The notes: a model not told the origin generated them from the sequence alone. Shown: positions 1-10,064, counted from the stretch's first letter. The stretch is DNA of 64,000 nucleotides from Acinetobacter cumulans (GCF_003024525.3 NZ_CP035934.2:1116001-1180000); one strand, 5' to 3'. Numbers and translations: made by a program.

Positions 1-1
1 A

Positions 2-733
2 TTGCCTGAAGCAACCCCGTCGCCTGCAGGGGTTGTACCTCGCTTTAAGCGTTTTAAAGTGGTGGGGATTTTTAGTATTGGTGCCGAAGTCGATTCTATG
101 ATGGGCTATATTGCCTTAAATGACGCATCTACTTTATTGCGCCTACCAGATGGTGCGCAAGGCATACGAATGAAGTTGGACGACATTTTTATGGCGCCAC
201 AAGTTTCACAAGAAATTGTGCGTGAGTTACCTGCAAACTTCTATGCTTCGGATTGGACGTATACTCACGGGAATTTGTTTAGCGCGATTCAAATGGAAAA
301 AGCCATGGTGAGTCTGCTTTTGTTCCTAATTGTCTTGGTTGCTGCGTTTAATATTGTTTCTTCATTGGTGATGGTCGTTACGGATAAAAAATCAGATATT
401 GCAATTTTACGTACCTTAGGTGCTTCACCGCGGACAATTACACGAATCTTTATGGTTCAAGGCACCATTATTGGGGTGATTGGTACGGTGTCTGGTGCAA
501 TTTTGGGAATTATTGCAGCTTCAGGGATTAGTGGTTTTGTTGGTTGGTTAAATACAGCATTAGGCTTACACATGTTTGATGCCTACTTTATTAACTATTT
601 ACCATCATATTTAAGATGGCAAGATGTGTGTTTAATCGTGGTGTTGTCATTGTTGTTGAGTTTCTTGGCAACGATTTACCCTGCAATGCGTGCAGCTAAA
701 ATTCAACCTGCGGAGGCATTGCGTTATGAGTAA
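2..733 (+). CDS. lolC: LolC/LolE-type lipoprotein-releasing ABC permease, C-terminal part
   Basis: This is the 3' part of a permease of the Lol complex, which extracts mature lipoproteins from the inner membrane and hands them to LolA. The visible 243 residues hold part of the periplasmic domain and then three hydrophobic segments (about residues 100-125, 150-180 and 210-230) in FtsX/MacB-like order, ending with the usual short tail after 'PAxxAxxIxPxEALRYE'. The start lies before the window. The stop overlaps the start of the ATPase gene lolD, as expected of a lolCD operon. LolC and LolE are close paralogues and some bacteria carry one hybrid (LolF), so the exact letter is uncertain; the LolC/E family call is firm. 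Confidence 0.9.
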   Translation: MPEATPSPAGVVPRFKRFKVVGIFSIGAEVDSMMGYIALNDASTLLRLPDGAQGIRMKLDDIFMAPQVSQEIVRELPANFYASDWTYTHGNLFSAIQMEKAMVSLLLFLIVLVAAFNIVSSLVMVVTDKKSDIAILRTLGASPRTITRIFMVQGTIIGVIGTVSGAILGIIAASGISGFVGWLNTALGLHMFDAYFINYLPSYLRWQDVCLIVVLSLLLSFLATIYPAMRAAKIQPAEALRYE

Positions 734-1409
734 TGTAGTTTTAGATGCGCAAAATATCAGTAAGTCATTTACCGATGGTAAAACAACTGTTGATGTGATT
801 CGTAATTTGTCGCTTCAGGTTAAAACAGGCGAGTTTATTTCGATTGTGGGTTCGAGTGGCTCAGGTAAAAGTACATTGCTTCATGTTTTGGGTGGCCTAG
901 ATCGCCCAACAACGGGGCAGGTATTTGTACAGGGACGCCGTTTTGATAATTTGGGTGAGGCTGAGCGCGGTTATATCCGTAATGAACATTTAGGCTTTGT
1001 TTATCAATTTCATCATTTATTGCCTGAATTTAGCGCTTTAGAAAATGTAGCGATGCCATTGATGCTTCGCAAAGGTACGAATTTTAAAGAAGTAAATCAG
1101 CAAGCTGAGTATTTGCTTGAGCGTGTGGGATTATCGCATCGTTTAACCCATAAACCAGGCGAATTATCAGGTGGTGAGCGTCAGCGTGTGGCTTTGGCTC
1201 GCGCTTTAGTGACCAAACCCAAACTGATGATGGCAGATGAGCCAACGGGTAACCTTGACCGTAAAACTGCGGTGAAAATTTTTGAGTTACTTTCGGAGCT
1301 ACGTCAAGAATTTAATATGGCGATGCTGATTGTGACGCATGACGAGCAATTGGCAAAATCCGCAGATGCTGTTTTGCACATGCAAGATGGTGTTTGGGTC
1401 GATCACTGA
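726..1409 (+). CDS. lolD: LolD lipoprotein-releasing ABC transporter ATPase
   Basis: Cytoplasmic ATPase of the Lol lipoprotein-extraction complex, 227 aa. It shows a Walker A motif (GSSGSGKST), a Q-loop region (FVYQFHHLLPEF, typical of LolD), the ABC signature LSGGERQR, a Walker B leading into DEPTGNLD, and a switch histidine (VTHD). The ATG at 726 overlaps the last codons of lolC by 8 bases, which indicates translational coupling. A longer reading from 690 would add residues translated from lolC and is rejected. A terminator-like hairpin follows at about 1467. Confidence 0.96.
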   Translation: MSNVVLDAQNISKSFTDGKTTVDVIRNLSLQVKTGEFISIVGSSGSGKSTLLHVLGGLDRPTTGQVFVQGRRFDNLGEAERGYIRNEHLGFVYQFHHLLPEFSALENVAMPLMLRKGTNFKEVNQQAEYLLERVGLSHRLTHKPGELSGGERQRVALARALVTKPKLMMADEPTGNLDRKTAVKIFELLSELRQEFNMAMLIVTHDEQLAKSADAVLHMQDGVWVDH

Positions 1410-1466
1410 GTATCAATTGAGTGCTTGGTGTATAAGCATATTATTGGAATATTCCGCTATGAATTG

Positions 1467-1493
1467 AAGCTCACCTCGGTGGGCTTTATTATT
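1467..1493 (+). terminator. Probable intrinsic terminator after lolCD
   Basis: AAGCTCAC and GTGGGCTT pair around a CTCG loop (one G-U pair) and are followed by TTATTATT. It lies between the lolD stop and the comEC start and probably ends the lol operon. Confidence 0.6.
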
Positions 1494-1525
1494 GCCAGCA
1501 ATCATAAAATATTAGAATAAAAAAT

Positions 1526-3949
1526 ATGTTGCTTTGTTTTTGCTTGGGCTGGATTTTTGGCACAGCGTGGATGGGAACAACAGGATTTGATGCGCAGATG
1601 AGCACAGTATTGGCTTTACTGAGCTTTGTATTCATTATCATCAGTAGTAAATTTATTGCTCAAAAAGGCATTGTATTCAAAACATTAAGTATGGCAGTGG
1701 TTCTGTGTTTAGGTGCTTATTTGGGCTTTGCGTACGCCAATCAACAACTTAAGCAACGTTTACAATACACAGTACATCAGCCTGAAAATACCAGCATATT
1801 GGTTTATGTGCATGCTTTAAATCAATATAGTGAACACAGTATTCAACAACGCGTTATGGTGTTAAATGCCGCTCGGCAACCTTTGCAGTATTTACTTTAT
1901 TTGCCTAAAACCAAGACGGTTTCATCTTCAGATTTAGAGTTGGAATTAGGTCATTATTATCAACTCGAAGGCCAGTTAAAGCCTGCGCACACTTATGCAA
2001 CTGCTGGTGTATTTGATCAAGAACAATGGTTACTCCAGCAAAATATTCAGGCCACTTTTAGAGTTAAACGTGCCATAGCGCTAAATGAAGCTCAAATTAA
2101 AGCATTGGGTTATAGCGATATTTTGTATCAACAGCAAAAGTTAATCCCTCAGTTTCGTCTGTGGACTGAAAAACAAAGGCTGGCGTTTAGAGTCAAAATC
2201 TTTCATTTGCCCTTAGCACATAAAGGATTGTTACTGGCCTTATTAACAGGAGATAAAAGCTTATTAGATGAAGCGACCGTAGATCAATTTCAACGTTTTG
2301 GCATCAGTCATTTGTTGGCCATATCTGGGCCCCATGTCTTAATTTTTGCCATGTTGATCTGTTGGATCATCACGCGTTGCATACGCAAATTTGCACCGCG
2401 GTTGTATTTAAAAATACCACGCCAATTTATTTTAATTTGGCCATTTATGGGCTGTGTATTTGTGTACTGTGCTTTTGTGGGTTTTGAAATTCCTGCAATG
2501 CGAACTTTTATTATGACGGTCGTTGCCAGTGGCATGTTGGTTTTACGCTTAAGAGTCTATGCCCTTAAGTTATTGGTTTATAGTGCAACGCTTTTATTGT
2601 TATTTGATCCTTTTAGTATTTTATCGGCAGCGTTTTGGTTGTCTTATGGCGCATGTTTTATTTTACTCAGAATTTATCAAACACTTTGGCTACAACAGCA
2701 ATCGCTTGAAGCCAATACGGCTTGGTGGGTCAAACTGCGCTTATCCCTTCATGTGCTGATCACATCACAATGGAAAATTTTTATAGCACTTTTTCCCATG
2801 ATGGCACTGTTTTTTAAGCAGGTGGCTTGGATTGCACCTTTAAGTAATTTATTGGCAATTCCAAGCTTAGGTTTGGTGGTTGTACCTTTAGATGTGCTGG
2901 CGGCGTTCGTTAATTTTTTTGCGCCGGGCATTGCAGCGGTGATTTTTCAATTCAATGATTTTTGTCTAACGCTACTTTTGAGCCTATTGAATGTAATTGA
3001 CCATGTATTTAATCCACAATTATTAAATATTACTTTTAATCCTGCGACGATTTTACTTCTGAGCCTATGTATTTTTATTTTTTATCTTCCAGATGGCATT
3101 GTACCGAAAGCGTGGTTGTTATTAGGTTTAGTTGCGATTTGCTTGAAGTCCTATACACCGCAACCTTTTCAACTCACGGTATTAGATGTAGGGCAAGGTC
3201 AGTCTATTTTGGTGCGTGAAGGTCGGCACAGCATGATGGTCGATACAGGTGGTTATTATGATGAGCAGAAATTTAGTATTGGTAAGAATATTATTTTGCC
3301 TTTTCTGTCGAGGCAAGGACTATCAAGCATAGATCAATTGGTGTTGACGCATTTAGATCAAGATCATAGTGGGGCCTATTTTTCTATACAAGATCAACTG
3401 GCAATTAAAAGCTTATATGCCAGTGAGCATGTAGCTGTGCCTAATGCAACACAATTTGAATACTGTCAACAGGGACAAGTTTGGCAATGGGAAAATGTAC
3501 AGATAGAAGTCCTTTCACCCAATAATATACAAGCGGTGAGAGCAGGGGCTGAGCGTAATGAAAACTCATGTGTGCTGTACATTCGAATGAACCATGCAAT
3601 GCCTTATCAATCCTATTTATTGATGGGGGATGCAGGCTGGCAAACGGAATATGAGTTATTAAAAGCTTATCCAAATTTACAAGTCGATGTGTTGGTCTTG
3701 GGCCATCATGGCAGTCGACACAGTTCATCATTTGATTTTTTACAGCACTATCAGCCTAAATTGGCTATTGCATCGGCTGGAAAGTGGAACCGCTATGGAC
3801 ACCCGAGTAAAGAAACTCTGGCAAGACTGAAGGCTTTAAATATCCCGATGTTGAGTACAGCCGAAAAAGGCAGTATAGAATTTAAAGCCAAAGATGGTCG
3901 AATACAGCTCATCGCATTTCGAGATCAATGGCAATGGTTAAATCATTGA
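1526..3949 (+). CDS. comEC: ComEC/Rec2-family DNA uptake channel
   Basis: Inner-membrane channel that passes single-stranded DNA into the cytoplasm during natural transformation. The 807 aa match the family size. Hydrophobic segments lie at the N-terminus (about residues 1-70), followed by the DUF4131-like soluble domain, then the Competence core (about 230-530) with its 'GLLLALLTGDKSLL' and 'FGISHLLAISGPHV' blocks. The C-terminal metallo-beta-lactamase-like domain (about 550-800) has 'DVGQGQS', 'THLDQDHSGA' and 'LGHHGSRHSSS'. The zinc-ligand-like residues look intact. The ATG at 1526 has only a weak ribosome site. The gene stands alone after the lol operon and converges on the acyltransferase gene with a 20-bp gap. 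Confidence 0.95.
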   Translation: MLLCFCLGWIFGTAWMGTTGFDAQMSTVLALLSFVFIIISSKFIAQKGIVFKTLSMAVVLCLGAYLGFAYANQQLKQRLQYTVHQPENTSILVYVHALNQYSEHSIQQRVMVLNAARQPLQYLLYLPKTKTVSSSDLELELGHYYQLEGQLKPAHTYATAGVFDQEQWLLQQNIQATFRVKRAIALNEAQIKALGYSDILYQQQKLIPQFRLWTEKQRLAFRVKIFHLPLAHKGLLLALLTGDKSLLDEATVDQFQRFGISHLLAISGPHVLIFAMLICWIITRCIRKFAPRLYLKIPRQFILIWPFMGCVFVYCAFVGFEIPAMRTFIMTVVASGMLVLRLRVYALKLLVYSATLLLLFDPFSILSAAFWLSYGACFILLRIYQTLWLQQQSLEANTAWWVKLRLSLHVLITSQWKIFIALFPMMALFFKQVAWIAPLSNLLAIPSLGLVVVPLDVLAAFVNFFAPGIAAVIFQFNDFCLTLLLSLLNVIDHVFNPQLLNITFNPATILLLSLCIFIFYLPDGIVPKAWLLLGLVAICLKSYTPQPFQLTVLDVGQGQSILVREGRHSMMVDTGGYYDEQKFSIGKNIILPFLSRQGLSSIDQLVLTHLDQDHSGAYFSIQDQLAIKSLYASEHVAVPNATQFEYCQQGQVWQWENVQIEVLSPNNIQAVRAGAERNENSCVLYIRMNHAMPYQSYLLMGDAGWQTEYELLKAYPNLQVDVLVLGHHGSRHSSSFDFLQHYQPKLAIASAGKWNRYGHPSKETLARLKALNIPMLSTAEKGSIEFKAKDGRIQLIAFRDQWQWLNH

Positions 3950-3969
3950 GCTCGAAATTTGTTGAAGTG

Positions 3970-4956
3970 TTATGCCTTTACGGTATTTTGCGCAGTGTAA
4001 TCCACGTGTTTTAAGTGTGCAGTCTCTGAACGCAATGTTTGCACAATTTCAATCGCTTGTTCAGGTGCTATGTTATAAATATCTTCTAAAGCAGGATTGG
4101 CCTTAAAGCGTTTATAACTCCAATGATAATGTTCTGGATAACGGCGAATCAGGTTTTCTAAAGCTGAGAAAATCACACCTGAACCATCATTTGCCGTACC
4201 TTCATAAATATGTGAATCTAATTTTTCAATGTGTATATCAAAAAGCCCATCTTCATTACGCATTGCATAGGCAAATAAAGCACCACATTTGGTTTTTTGA
4301 ATCAGTTTAGCACTCAGATTGCTGGTTGCCAGGGGTAAGCCAAAATACTCAATCATGTCACCGCCAACATTAGGGGTATGATCAGGTAATATGACGGTCA
4401 TACCGCCTTGTTTGAGCGCTTTGAAAATTTGGCGCACACCAGATTCATCTGTAGGGACAAGTGTGGCTTGCTCTCGGCTACGTGCATTACGCACAAACTG
4501 GTCCGCAGTTTCATTTTTGACGGGTTTGTACATAATGGTCATTTTGCTGTGTTGGGCAAACCAAGCGTTCATTACTTCCCAAGTACCAAAATGTGGGACC
4601 ACCAAAACTAAGCCTTTATTTTCAGCTAAAGTTTCGTGAAAAAACTCTTCGCCATATACTTTATTTATACGCGCTAAATTTTTCTCAGCAGATGAACCCC
4701 AAATGCTGAAAAATTCAAAATATGAACTTAACTCATTACGAATCGCTTGTTCTGTAATTTTTTCACGTGTTGTCTGATCGAGTTCTGGCAGTGCAATATT
4801 TAAATTTAAGCGAATTGTGGCAGAAGTCTTTGAAATTTTGAAAGTATTGACCAATGCCGCTAATCCACGAGCAAAAAAACGCGAGAACTGAATCGGCATA
4901 CGACTGATAAAACTCAATGCACGGTGGGTGGCGTTATGAGGGCTTTGATCATTCAT
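3970..4956 (-). CDS. LpxL/LpxM-type lipid A late acyltransferase
   Basis: 328-aa member of the lysophospholipid / lauroyl acyltransferase family that adds secondary acyl chains to lipid A (lipooligosaccharide) at the inner membrane. The catalytic H-x4-E motif is visible as HFGTWE at about residue 121, with later family blocks 'VPTDESGVRQ' and 'ILPDHTPNVGGD'. The N-terminal hydrophobic region is short ('FFARGLAALVN'). It converges on comEC and is divergent from the S49 peptidase gene. Acinetobacter species carry more than one such enzyme, so which acyl position it serves cannot be read from sequence alone. Confidence 0.88.
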   Translation of the reverse strand: MNDQSPHNATHRALSFISRMPIQFSRFFARGLAALVNTFKISKTSATIRLNLNIALPELDQTTREKITEQAIRNELSSYFEFFSIWGSSAEKNLARINKVYGEEFFHETLAENKGLVLVVPHFGTWEVMNAWFAQHSKMTIMYKPVKNETADQFVRNARSREQATLVPTDESGVRQIFKALKQGGMTVILPDHTPNVGGDMIEYFGLPLATSNLSAKLIQKTKCGALFAYAMRNEDGLFDIHIEKLDSHIYEGTANDGSGVIFSALENLIRRYPEHYHWSYKRFKANPALEDIYNIAPEQAIEIVQTLRSETAHLKHVDYTAQNTVKA

Positions 4957-5040
4957 GTTTTATTGGATTATTTCAAATGGAGAAAAATTAAATTAATTAT
5001 AGGCGAAATTGCGTGGTATAGACAGTTTTCACCATTTACA

Positions 5041-5050
5041 TGTATATAAT
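5041..5050 (+). promoter_or_regulatory. Putative sigma-70 -10 region for the S49 peptidase gene
   Basis: A perfect TATAAT lies at 5045-5050, about 34 bases before the chosen ATG at 5084, in the AT-rich divergent gap between the acyltransferase and peptidase genes. The -35 at the right distance (around 5022) is poor, so activity is inferred mainly from the -10 box. Confidence 0.45.
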
Positions 5051-5083
5051 GGGACAACATTATAATTGAATATTGGATTTTTT

Positions 5084-6121
5084 ATGTCCGATTGGCCACC
5101 AAAGCCTGAAAGTGAAATTCAGAAGACAACATCAACAAATAACGTCCATCAGCCCACTGGCAATGAATGGAAAATCTTAGAAAAAGCGGTTTTAGCGTCA
5201 GTTGAAGAGCAACGTCGCACACGTCGCTGGGGGATTTTCTTTAAATTTTTGACCTTTGCTTATATCCTTTTTGTATTGGTTGCTTTAGGTAAGGGCTGTA
5301 GTACTGCAAGTTCAACTTCAAGTGATGCAGCAGCTTCAAGTTCACACATTGCGGTTGTGGATATTATTGGAACGATTGCAGCGGATAAACAAAGTGTAAA
5401 TAGCACAGATACTATTCGTTCATTAAAGCGTGCTTTTGAAAATAAACAGAGCAAAGCTGTGGTGTTAAATATTAACTCACCAGGTGGTTCACCTGTTCAA
5501 TCTGACGAAATTTGGCAAGAAATTCAGTATCTAAAACAACAGCACAAAGATAAAAAACTTTATGCCGTGATTGGTGATACTGGTGCTTCAGGTGCATATT
5601 ATATTGCTTCGGCAGCAGATGAAATTATTGTAAACCCATCAAGTTTAGTTGGCTCAATTGGTGTGATTATGCCAAATTATGGCGTCAATCAATTGATGCA
5701 AAAGTTAGGTGTAGAAGATCGCACCATGACTTCGGGTGAAAACAAAGCCTTACTGTCGATGACTCAACCTGTAGATCCTGCACAAAAAGCACATGTACAA
5801 GGTGTATTGGATAATGTCCATGACCACTTTATTAATGCGGTTAAACAGGGTCGTGGTAAAAAACTAAAATCTACAGATCCAGCGATTTTCTCTGGTTTAT
5901 TCTGGACTGGTGAACAAGCAGTTAAATTGGGTATTGCAGACCGTACTGGCAGTATTCAAAGTTTAAAACGTGAATTAAAAACTGATAAAACTGTGAATTA
6001 TACCGTTGAATATAGTCCATTCGATTCAATTTTAGGTCGTATGGGGGCTTCAATTGGACAAGGTTTTGCAACGTCTCTAAGTCAGCAAGTACAGACTGAA
6101 GGTAGTGCAAAATTACAATGA
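5084..6121 (+). CDS. S49-family signal-peptide peptidase (SppA/SohB-like)
   Basis: Membrane-anchored serine protease of the short (about 36 kDa) SppA/SohB class, which degrades leftover signal peptides and membrane proteins. The 345 aa carry one transmembrane segment near residues 50-70, then the protease domain with 'NSPGGSPVQSDE' (oxyanion/substrate region) and the nucleophile block 'GDTGASGAYYIASAADEI'. 'SLVGSIGVI' and the downstream lysine region are also present. I chose the ATG at 5084 (protein start MSDWPPK) over an upstream in-frame TTG at 5066, which has no support. The stop overlaps the next gene's ATG (ATGA), so the two are translationally coupled. Confidence 0.93.
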   Translation: MSDWPPKPESEIQKTTSTNNVHQPTGNEWKILEKAVLASVEEQRRTRRWGIFFKFLTFAYILFVLVALGKGCSTASSTSSDAAASSSHIAVVDIIGTIAADKQSVNSTDTIRSLKRAFENKQSKAVVLNINSPGGSPVQSDEIWQEIQYLKQQHKDKKLYAVIGDTGASGAYYIASAADEIIVNPSSLVGSIGVIMPNYGVNQLMQKLGVEDRTMTSGENKALLSMTQPVDPAQKAHVQGVLDNVHDHFINAVKQGRGKKLKSTDPAIFSGLFWTGEQAVKLGIADRTGSIQSLKRELKTDKTVNYTVEYSPFDSILGRMGASIGQGFATSLSQQVQTEGSAKLQ

Positions 6122-6918
6122 AGCCGATTATTCATTTTGCACATGCCAATGGTGTACCTGCACAAGTGTACACCAAGTTTTTTCAAGCACTTGAAGATGA
6201 CTTTGACGTGATTTATGTGCCACTTATTGGCCCAGATCGCCGTTATCCTATTGATAATCATTGGCAGAGTCTGACACAACAACTGATTGATAGTATTGTA
6301 AGACAAGCCAAAGGGCGCCCAGTCATTGGTCTTGGTCACTCTTTAGGTGCGGTACTAACTTTTAAAGCAGCGCAGCAACGTCCAGAATTGTTTTCACAAC
6401 TTATTTTGATGGATCCGCCGTTTGTGACTGGCACTGCATCATTCATGTTACATGTAGTGAAAACTTTGAAGCTTAAAATGTTGGATAAGTTGTCACCTGC
6501 AGGACTGTCAAAAAATCGTCGTGATCATTGGGAATCTCGTGAGCAAGCATTTACATCTTTAGTGACGAAAGGCTTTTATAAAGATTTCGATCCAGAGTGT
6601 TTTCAACACTATATTGACTATGCTTTGACTGAAGACCATATTCGCGGTGGTGTAGAACTGACCATTAGCAAATATGATGAAGTCAAAATGTTCAACACGA
6701 ATCCGTCTTGGTATTGGCTACCACAGTCAAAGACCAAAGTTCCTGCACAGTTGCTGGTGCCTAAAGGCAGTCCGTTTTTGCAACATAAGTTCCCGCAACA
6801 GGTGAGCAAAAAATTTGACATACCACTACGTATGACCGAAGGCGGGCACATGTTTCCATTAGAGCAACCTGTCGAAGTTGCGAATTTGCTTAAGCAGTTG
6901 CTTGCAACAAAAAATTAG
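6118..6918 (+). CDS. Alpha/beta hydrolase
   Basis: 266-aa alpha/beta-hydrolase-fold protein with the nucleophile elbow GHSLG (about residue 75) and a C-terminal 'EGGHMFPLEQP' segment carrying the catalytic histidine. A candidate acid lies shortly before it. No signal peptide, so probably cytoplasmic. The start overlaps the S49 peptidase stop (ATGA), and a strong terminator follows. The substrate cannot be deduced; small-ester hydrolases and MhpC-like proteins look similar. Confidence 0.88.
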   Translation: MKPIIHFAHANGVPAQVYTKFFQALEDDFDVIYVPLIGPDRRYPIDNHWQSLTQQLIDSIVRQAKGRPVIGLGHSLGAVLTFKAAQQRPELFSQLILMDPPFVTGTASFMLHVVKTLKLKMLDKLSPAGLSKNRRDHWESREQAFTSLVTKGFYKDFDPECFQHYIDYALTEDHIRGGVELTISKYDEVKMFNTNPSWYWLPQSKTKVPAQLLVPKGSPFLQHKFPQQVSKKFDIPLRMTEGGHMFPLEQPVEVANLLKQLLATKN

Positions 6919-6940
6919 CAGAACTAAGGTTCAGCATAAT

Positions 6941-6969
6941 AAAAAACGCATCCTAGGATGCGTTTTTTT
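6941..6969. terminator. Bidirectional intrinsic terminator
   Basis: Perfect palindrome: ACGCATCC and GGATGCGT pair around TA, flanked by A6 on the left and a T-run on the right. It can end the hydrolase transcript on the plus strand and purMN on the minus strand. Confidence 0.9.
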
Positions 6970-6985
6970 ATATCTGATATACGGC

Positions 6986-7615
6986 TTAAAATTTGCAGAA
7001 TTGAACTGCTTCAGTCATTGGATGACCACGGAACAGTACACCATTTTCAGTGTGTTGAATGGTGCCAGTGCAAATCCATTCAGCTACTTGTGGGTAAATG
7101 ATGTGTTCTAAAACATGTACGCGGTTTGCTAAGCTGTCAGCAGTATCATGCGTATTCACTTTAAGCACTGCTTGTGCAAGCGCTTGGCCAGCATCGAGTT
7201 CTGCAGTCACGTAGTGAACTGTACAACCATGTAGGGCATCACCTGTATTGAGTACACGTTGATGCGTATGCATGCCTTTGTAATGAGGCAATAGAGAAGG
7301 GTGAATGTTGATCATTTTCCCTTCCCAAGCATGCACAAATTTGGCACTTAAAATCCGCATGAAGCCTGCAAGAATGACTAAATCAACATCCCAGTCGAGT
7401 AGTTGCTGATGCATCACATCATCAAAGGCTTCACGATTTGGATATTGTTTATGCTCAATCACTGCAGTTGCAATGTTTGCATTTTTTGCACGTTGTAGTG
7501 CAAATGCTTCAGGTTTATTTGAAATGACTCCAACAATTTTCCCAGATAGATTTGCATCGATTAAGGCTTGAAGGTTAGAGCCACTTCCTGAAACAAGAAC
7601 AGCAATTTTAATCAT
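6986..7615 (-). CDS. purN: Phosphoribosylglycinamide formyltransferase 1
   Basis: Uses 10-formyl-THF to formylate GAR, the third step of purine synthesis. The 209 aa are full length for the family. Visible motifs are 'VLVSGSGSNLQALID' at the N-terminus, 'VLAGFMRIL', the signature 'INIHPSLLPHYKG' with the catalytic Asn/His, and 'GCTVHYVTAELDAG'. The start is 9 bases after the purM stop, so purM-purN form an operon. purL, the next-step gene, sits 26 kb away in this window. Confidence 0.97.
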   Translation of the reverse strand: MIKIAVLVSGSGSNLQALIDANLSGKIVGVISNKPEAFALQRAKNANIATAVIEHKQYPNREAFDDVMHQQLLDWDVDLVILAGFMRILSAKFVHAWEGKMINIHPSLLPHYKGMHTHQRVLNTGDALHGCTVHYVTAELDAGQALAQAVLKVNTHDTADSLANRVHVLEHIIYPQVAEWICTGTIQHTENGVLFRGHPMTEAVQFCKF

Positions 7616-7624
7616 TGGAAGTGC

Positions 7625-8695
7625 TTATGCAAAAATCACACGGATTTTTTCGTCAGCGCCTTCAACAGATTCAGCATTGTCTGCAATATGACCCATTGCG
7701 AATGCTTTTTCGCCAAGACTATTGAGCAATTCAACTGTTTTTTCTGCATCTGCAGCATCAACAACCAATACCATACCTACGCCACAGTTAAATGTGCGGT
7801 ACATTTCAAATTGTTCAACACCACCTTCTTTTTGAAGAAGTTTGAACAATTCTGGCCATTCCCAAGAAGCTTCATTGACTACAGCTTGAGCGCCATTTGG
7901 AAGTACGCGAGGTAGGTTACCTGGTAAACCGCCACCTGTGATGTGCGCCATTGCGTGTACATCAACTTCTTTTAATAACTGAAGAATTGGTTTGACATAA
8001 ATGCGTGTTGGTTCCATCGCTGTATCAGCAAGTGGACGACCATCAACGATTTGAGTCATATCAACGTTTTTCACATCTAAAATTTTACGAAGAAGTGAAT
8101 AACCGTTTGAGTGCGCGCCACTTGATGCAACACCTACTAAAACGTCACCCGCTTTAACTTTAGAGCCATCAATAATTTTGCTTTGCTCAACTACACCTAC
8201 GCAGAAGCCTGCAAGGTCATAATCTTCACCTTCATACATGCCAGGCATTTCAGCAGTTTCGCCACCTACAAGCGCACAGCCTGCAAGTTCACAACCTGCG
8301 CCAATACCTGTTACGACATTAGCTGCAACGTCTACATTTAAGTGGCCTGTTGCATAGTAATCGAGGAAGAATAATGGTTCAGCACCACAAACCAAAAGAT
8401 CGTTTACGCACATTGCAACCAAATCTTGACCAATAGTGTCATGACGGTTCAAATTCAATGCTAAACGTAATTTAGTACCAACACCATCTGTGCCGGATAC
8501 GAGGACAGGTTCTTCATAACCTTTAGGAATTTTACAAAGTGCGCCAAAGCCACCTAGACCGCCCATTACTTCAGGACGTTTTGTGCGCTTAGCGACTGAT
8601 TTGATACGATCGACTAATGCGTCGCCCGCTTCAATGTCGACACCTGCATCTTTGTAGCTTAAACCAGTGTTTGGGGTAGAAGTTGAGTTGCTCAT
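7625..8695 (-). CDS. purM: Phosphoribosylformylglycinamidine cyclo-ligase (AIR synthetase)
   Basis: ATP-dependent ring closure of FGAM to AIR, the fifth step of purine synthesis. The 356 aa show '[14 protein letters not shown]', '[10 protein letters not shown]', '[10 protein letters not shown]', '[18 protein letters not shown]', '[14 protein letters not shown]' and '[16 protein letters not shown]', all diagnostic. First gene of the purMN operon, divergent from the permease gene at 8830. The 130-bp gap between them should hold both promoters. Confidence 0.98.
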   Translation of the reverse strand: MSNSTSTPNTGLSYKDAGVDIEAGDALVDRIKSVAKRTKRPEVMGGLGGFGALCKIPKGYEEPVLVSGTDGVGTKLRLALNLNRHDTIGQDLVAMCVNDLLVCGAEPLFFLDYYATGHLNVDVAANVVTGIGAGCELAGCALVGGETAEMPGMYEGEDYDLAGFCVGVVEQSKIIDGSKVKAGDVLVGVASSGAHSNGYSLLRKILDVKNVDMTQIVDGRPLADTAMEPTRIYVKPILQLLKEVDVHAMAHITGGGLPGNLPRVLPNGAQAVVNEASWEWPELFKLLQKEGGVEQFEMYRTFNCGVGMVLVVDAADAEKTVELLNSLGEKAFAMGHIADNAESVEGADEKIRVIFA

Positions 8696-8829
8696 AATGA
8701 AGTCTCCGCATTCGCGCGGCGATTATAACCTGAATAAACGAAACTCTTATGTTATTTATGCGCTAAAATGCTATCTTTATTAAAATATTTCTCTTTTATA
8801 ACGATTACACTGACATAAAGGTGAGTTTT

Positions 8830-10050
8830 ATGGGCGATCGCACCTTGCGCCGCATTTTTATTCTGGCTGGCATTGCACTTATTCTTTGGGTTATTTATTT
8901 ACTCAAACCTGTGGTGATTCCTTTTGTAGGTGCTTTTTTAATCGCCTATTTGTTTAGTCCTTTGGTGAATAAACTACATCGAATTGGCTTACCTCGCTGG
9001 ATATCAATCAGCGTAGTATTTGTCGGTATTGGTGTCGCATTAACGATTGCCATTTGGTACTTGGTACCTCTCATTTGGCAACAATTAATGTATGCAAAAA
9101 CAAATATTCCTGCAAATATTCATTGGATTAATTATACCTTTCTGCCATGGCTGTCTCATACATTTAATCTTGTGCCAATGGAAATTGACACCGAGCAGAT
9201 GTCTGCGGCAATCATGGAATATATCCAAACAAATTATAGTGCAGACAGCATTCAAGCGATGTTGATGAAGGTTGCACAGTCTGGTCTGAACTTTATCCAA
9301 ATTGGCGGTACGGTTGTACTTATTCCAGTGATTGCTTTTTATTTTTTACTGGATTGGGAGCCGATGCTTGAGCGTATGCGTCGTTTAATTCCTCGCCAAT
9401 ATGAAGCTAGCACCATGACAATTGTAGGTGAATGTCACAGTGTATTAGGTGCATTTGTAAAAGGTCAGTTCTTGGTGATGTTTTTGCTTGGCGTGGTATA
9501 TGCAGTCGGGCTACAAGTTATTGGTTTGGAAGTCGGTTTAATTATCGGCATGATTGCAGGCCTAGCCAGTATTATTCCTTACTTAGGTTTTGCGGTAGGT
9601 ATTATTGCTGCTGTCATTGCAACTTTCTTCCAATTTGGTATGGATTGGATGCAGTTGGTACTGGTGCTGGTTGTATTTTTAATTGGTCAGGCTGTAGAAG
9701 GCTATATTCTACAACCTTTCCTTTTAGGCGATAAAATTGGCTTATCACCTGTTGCCGTAGTTTTTGCTGTTTTGGCTGGTGCACAGTTGGCTGGTTTCTT
9801 GGGCATGTTGATTGCATTACCTGTTGCTGCGGTTATTGTGGTGTTATTGCGCCATGCGCGTGAGACTTATGAACGTAGTACAATATATATTGGTGCAAAC
9901 GCACATGTGAATACTCATGGTGCAGGTTCAATTAGCATTGAAACCGAACAAGCCAATATTGATATTGAATTGAAAGACAGCGCGCTAAATACACTGCAAG
10001 ACGCTGAAAATTCGAGTAAGATTGAAAAACCAGAAAATAAAGATAGATAA
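8830..10050 (+). CDS. AI-2E/PerM-family membrane transporter
   Basis: 406-aa polytopic protein of the AI-2E transporter (PerM, YdiK/TqsA-like) family. Hydrophobic helices cluster at residues 5-85, a soluble region follows (about 90-150), then helices up to about residue 345. The family block 'IPVIAFYFLLDWEPML' and the C-terminal 'GLASIIPYLGF' segment are clear. The tail after residue 350 is hydrophilic and poorly conserved. I chose the ATG at 8830, since AAGGTGAG at about 8816 sits well for it; an upstream GTG at 8821 lies inside that ribosome site. Next downstream is hda, an order common in gamma-proteobacteria. Substrate unknown. Confidence 0.9.
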   Translation: MGDRTLRRIFILAGIALILWVIYLLKPVVIPFVGAFLIAYLFSPLVNKLHRIGLPRWISISVVFVGIGVALTIAIWYLVPLIWQQLMYAKTNIPANIHWINYTFLPWLSHTFNLVPMEIDTEQMSAAIMEYIQTNYSADSIQAMLMKVAQSGLNFIQIGGTVVLIPVIAFYFLLDWEPMLERMRRLIPRQYEASTMTIVGECHSVLGAFVKGQFLVMFLLGVVYAVGLQVIGLEVGLIIGMIAGLASIIPYLGFAVGIIAAVIATFFQFGMDWMQLVLVLVVFLIGQAVEGYILQPFLLGDKIGLSPVAVVFAVLAGAQLAGFLGMLIALPVAAVIVVLLRHARETYERSTIYIGANAHVNTHGAGSISIETEQANIDIELKDSALNTLQDAENSSKIEKPENKDR

Positions 10051-10064
10051 GGCCTGCTTAATAA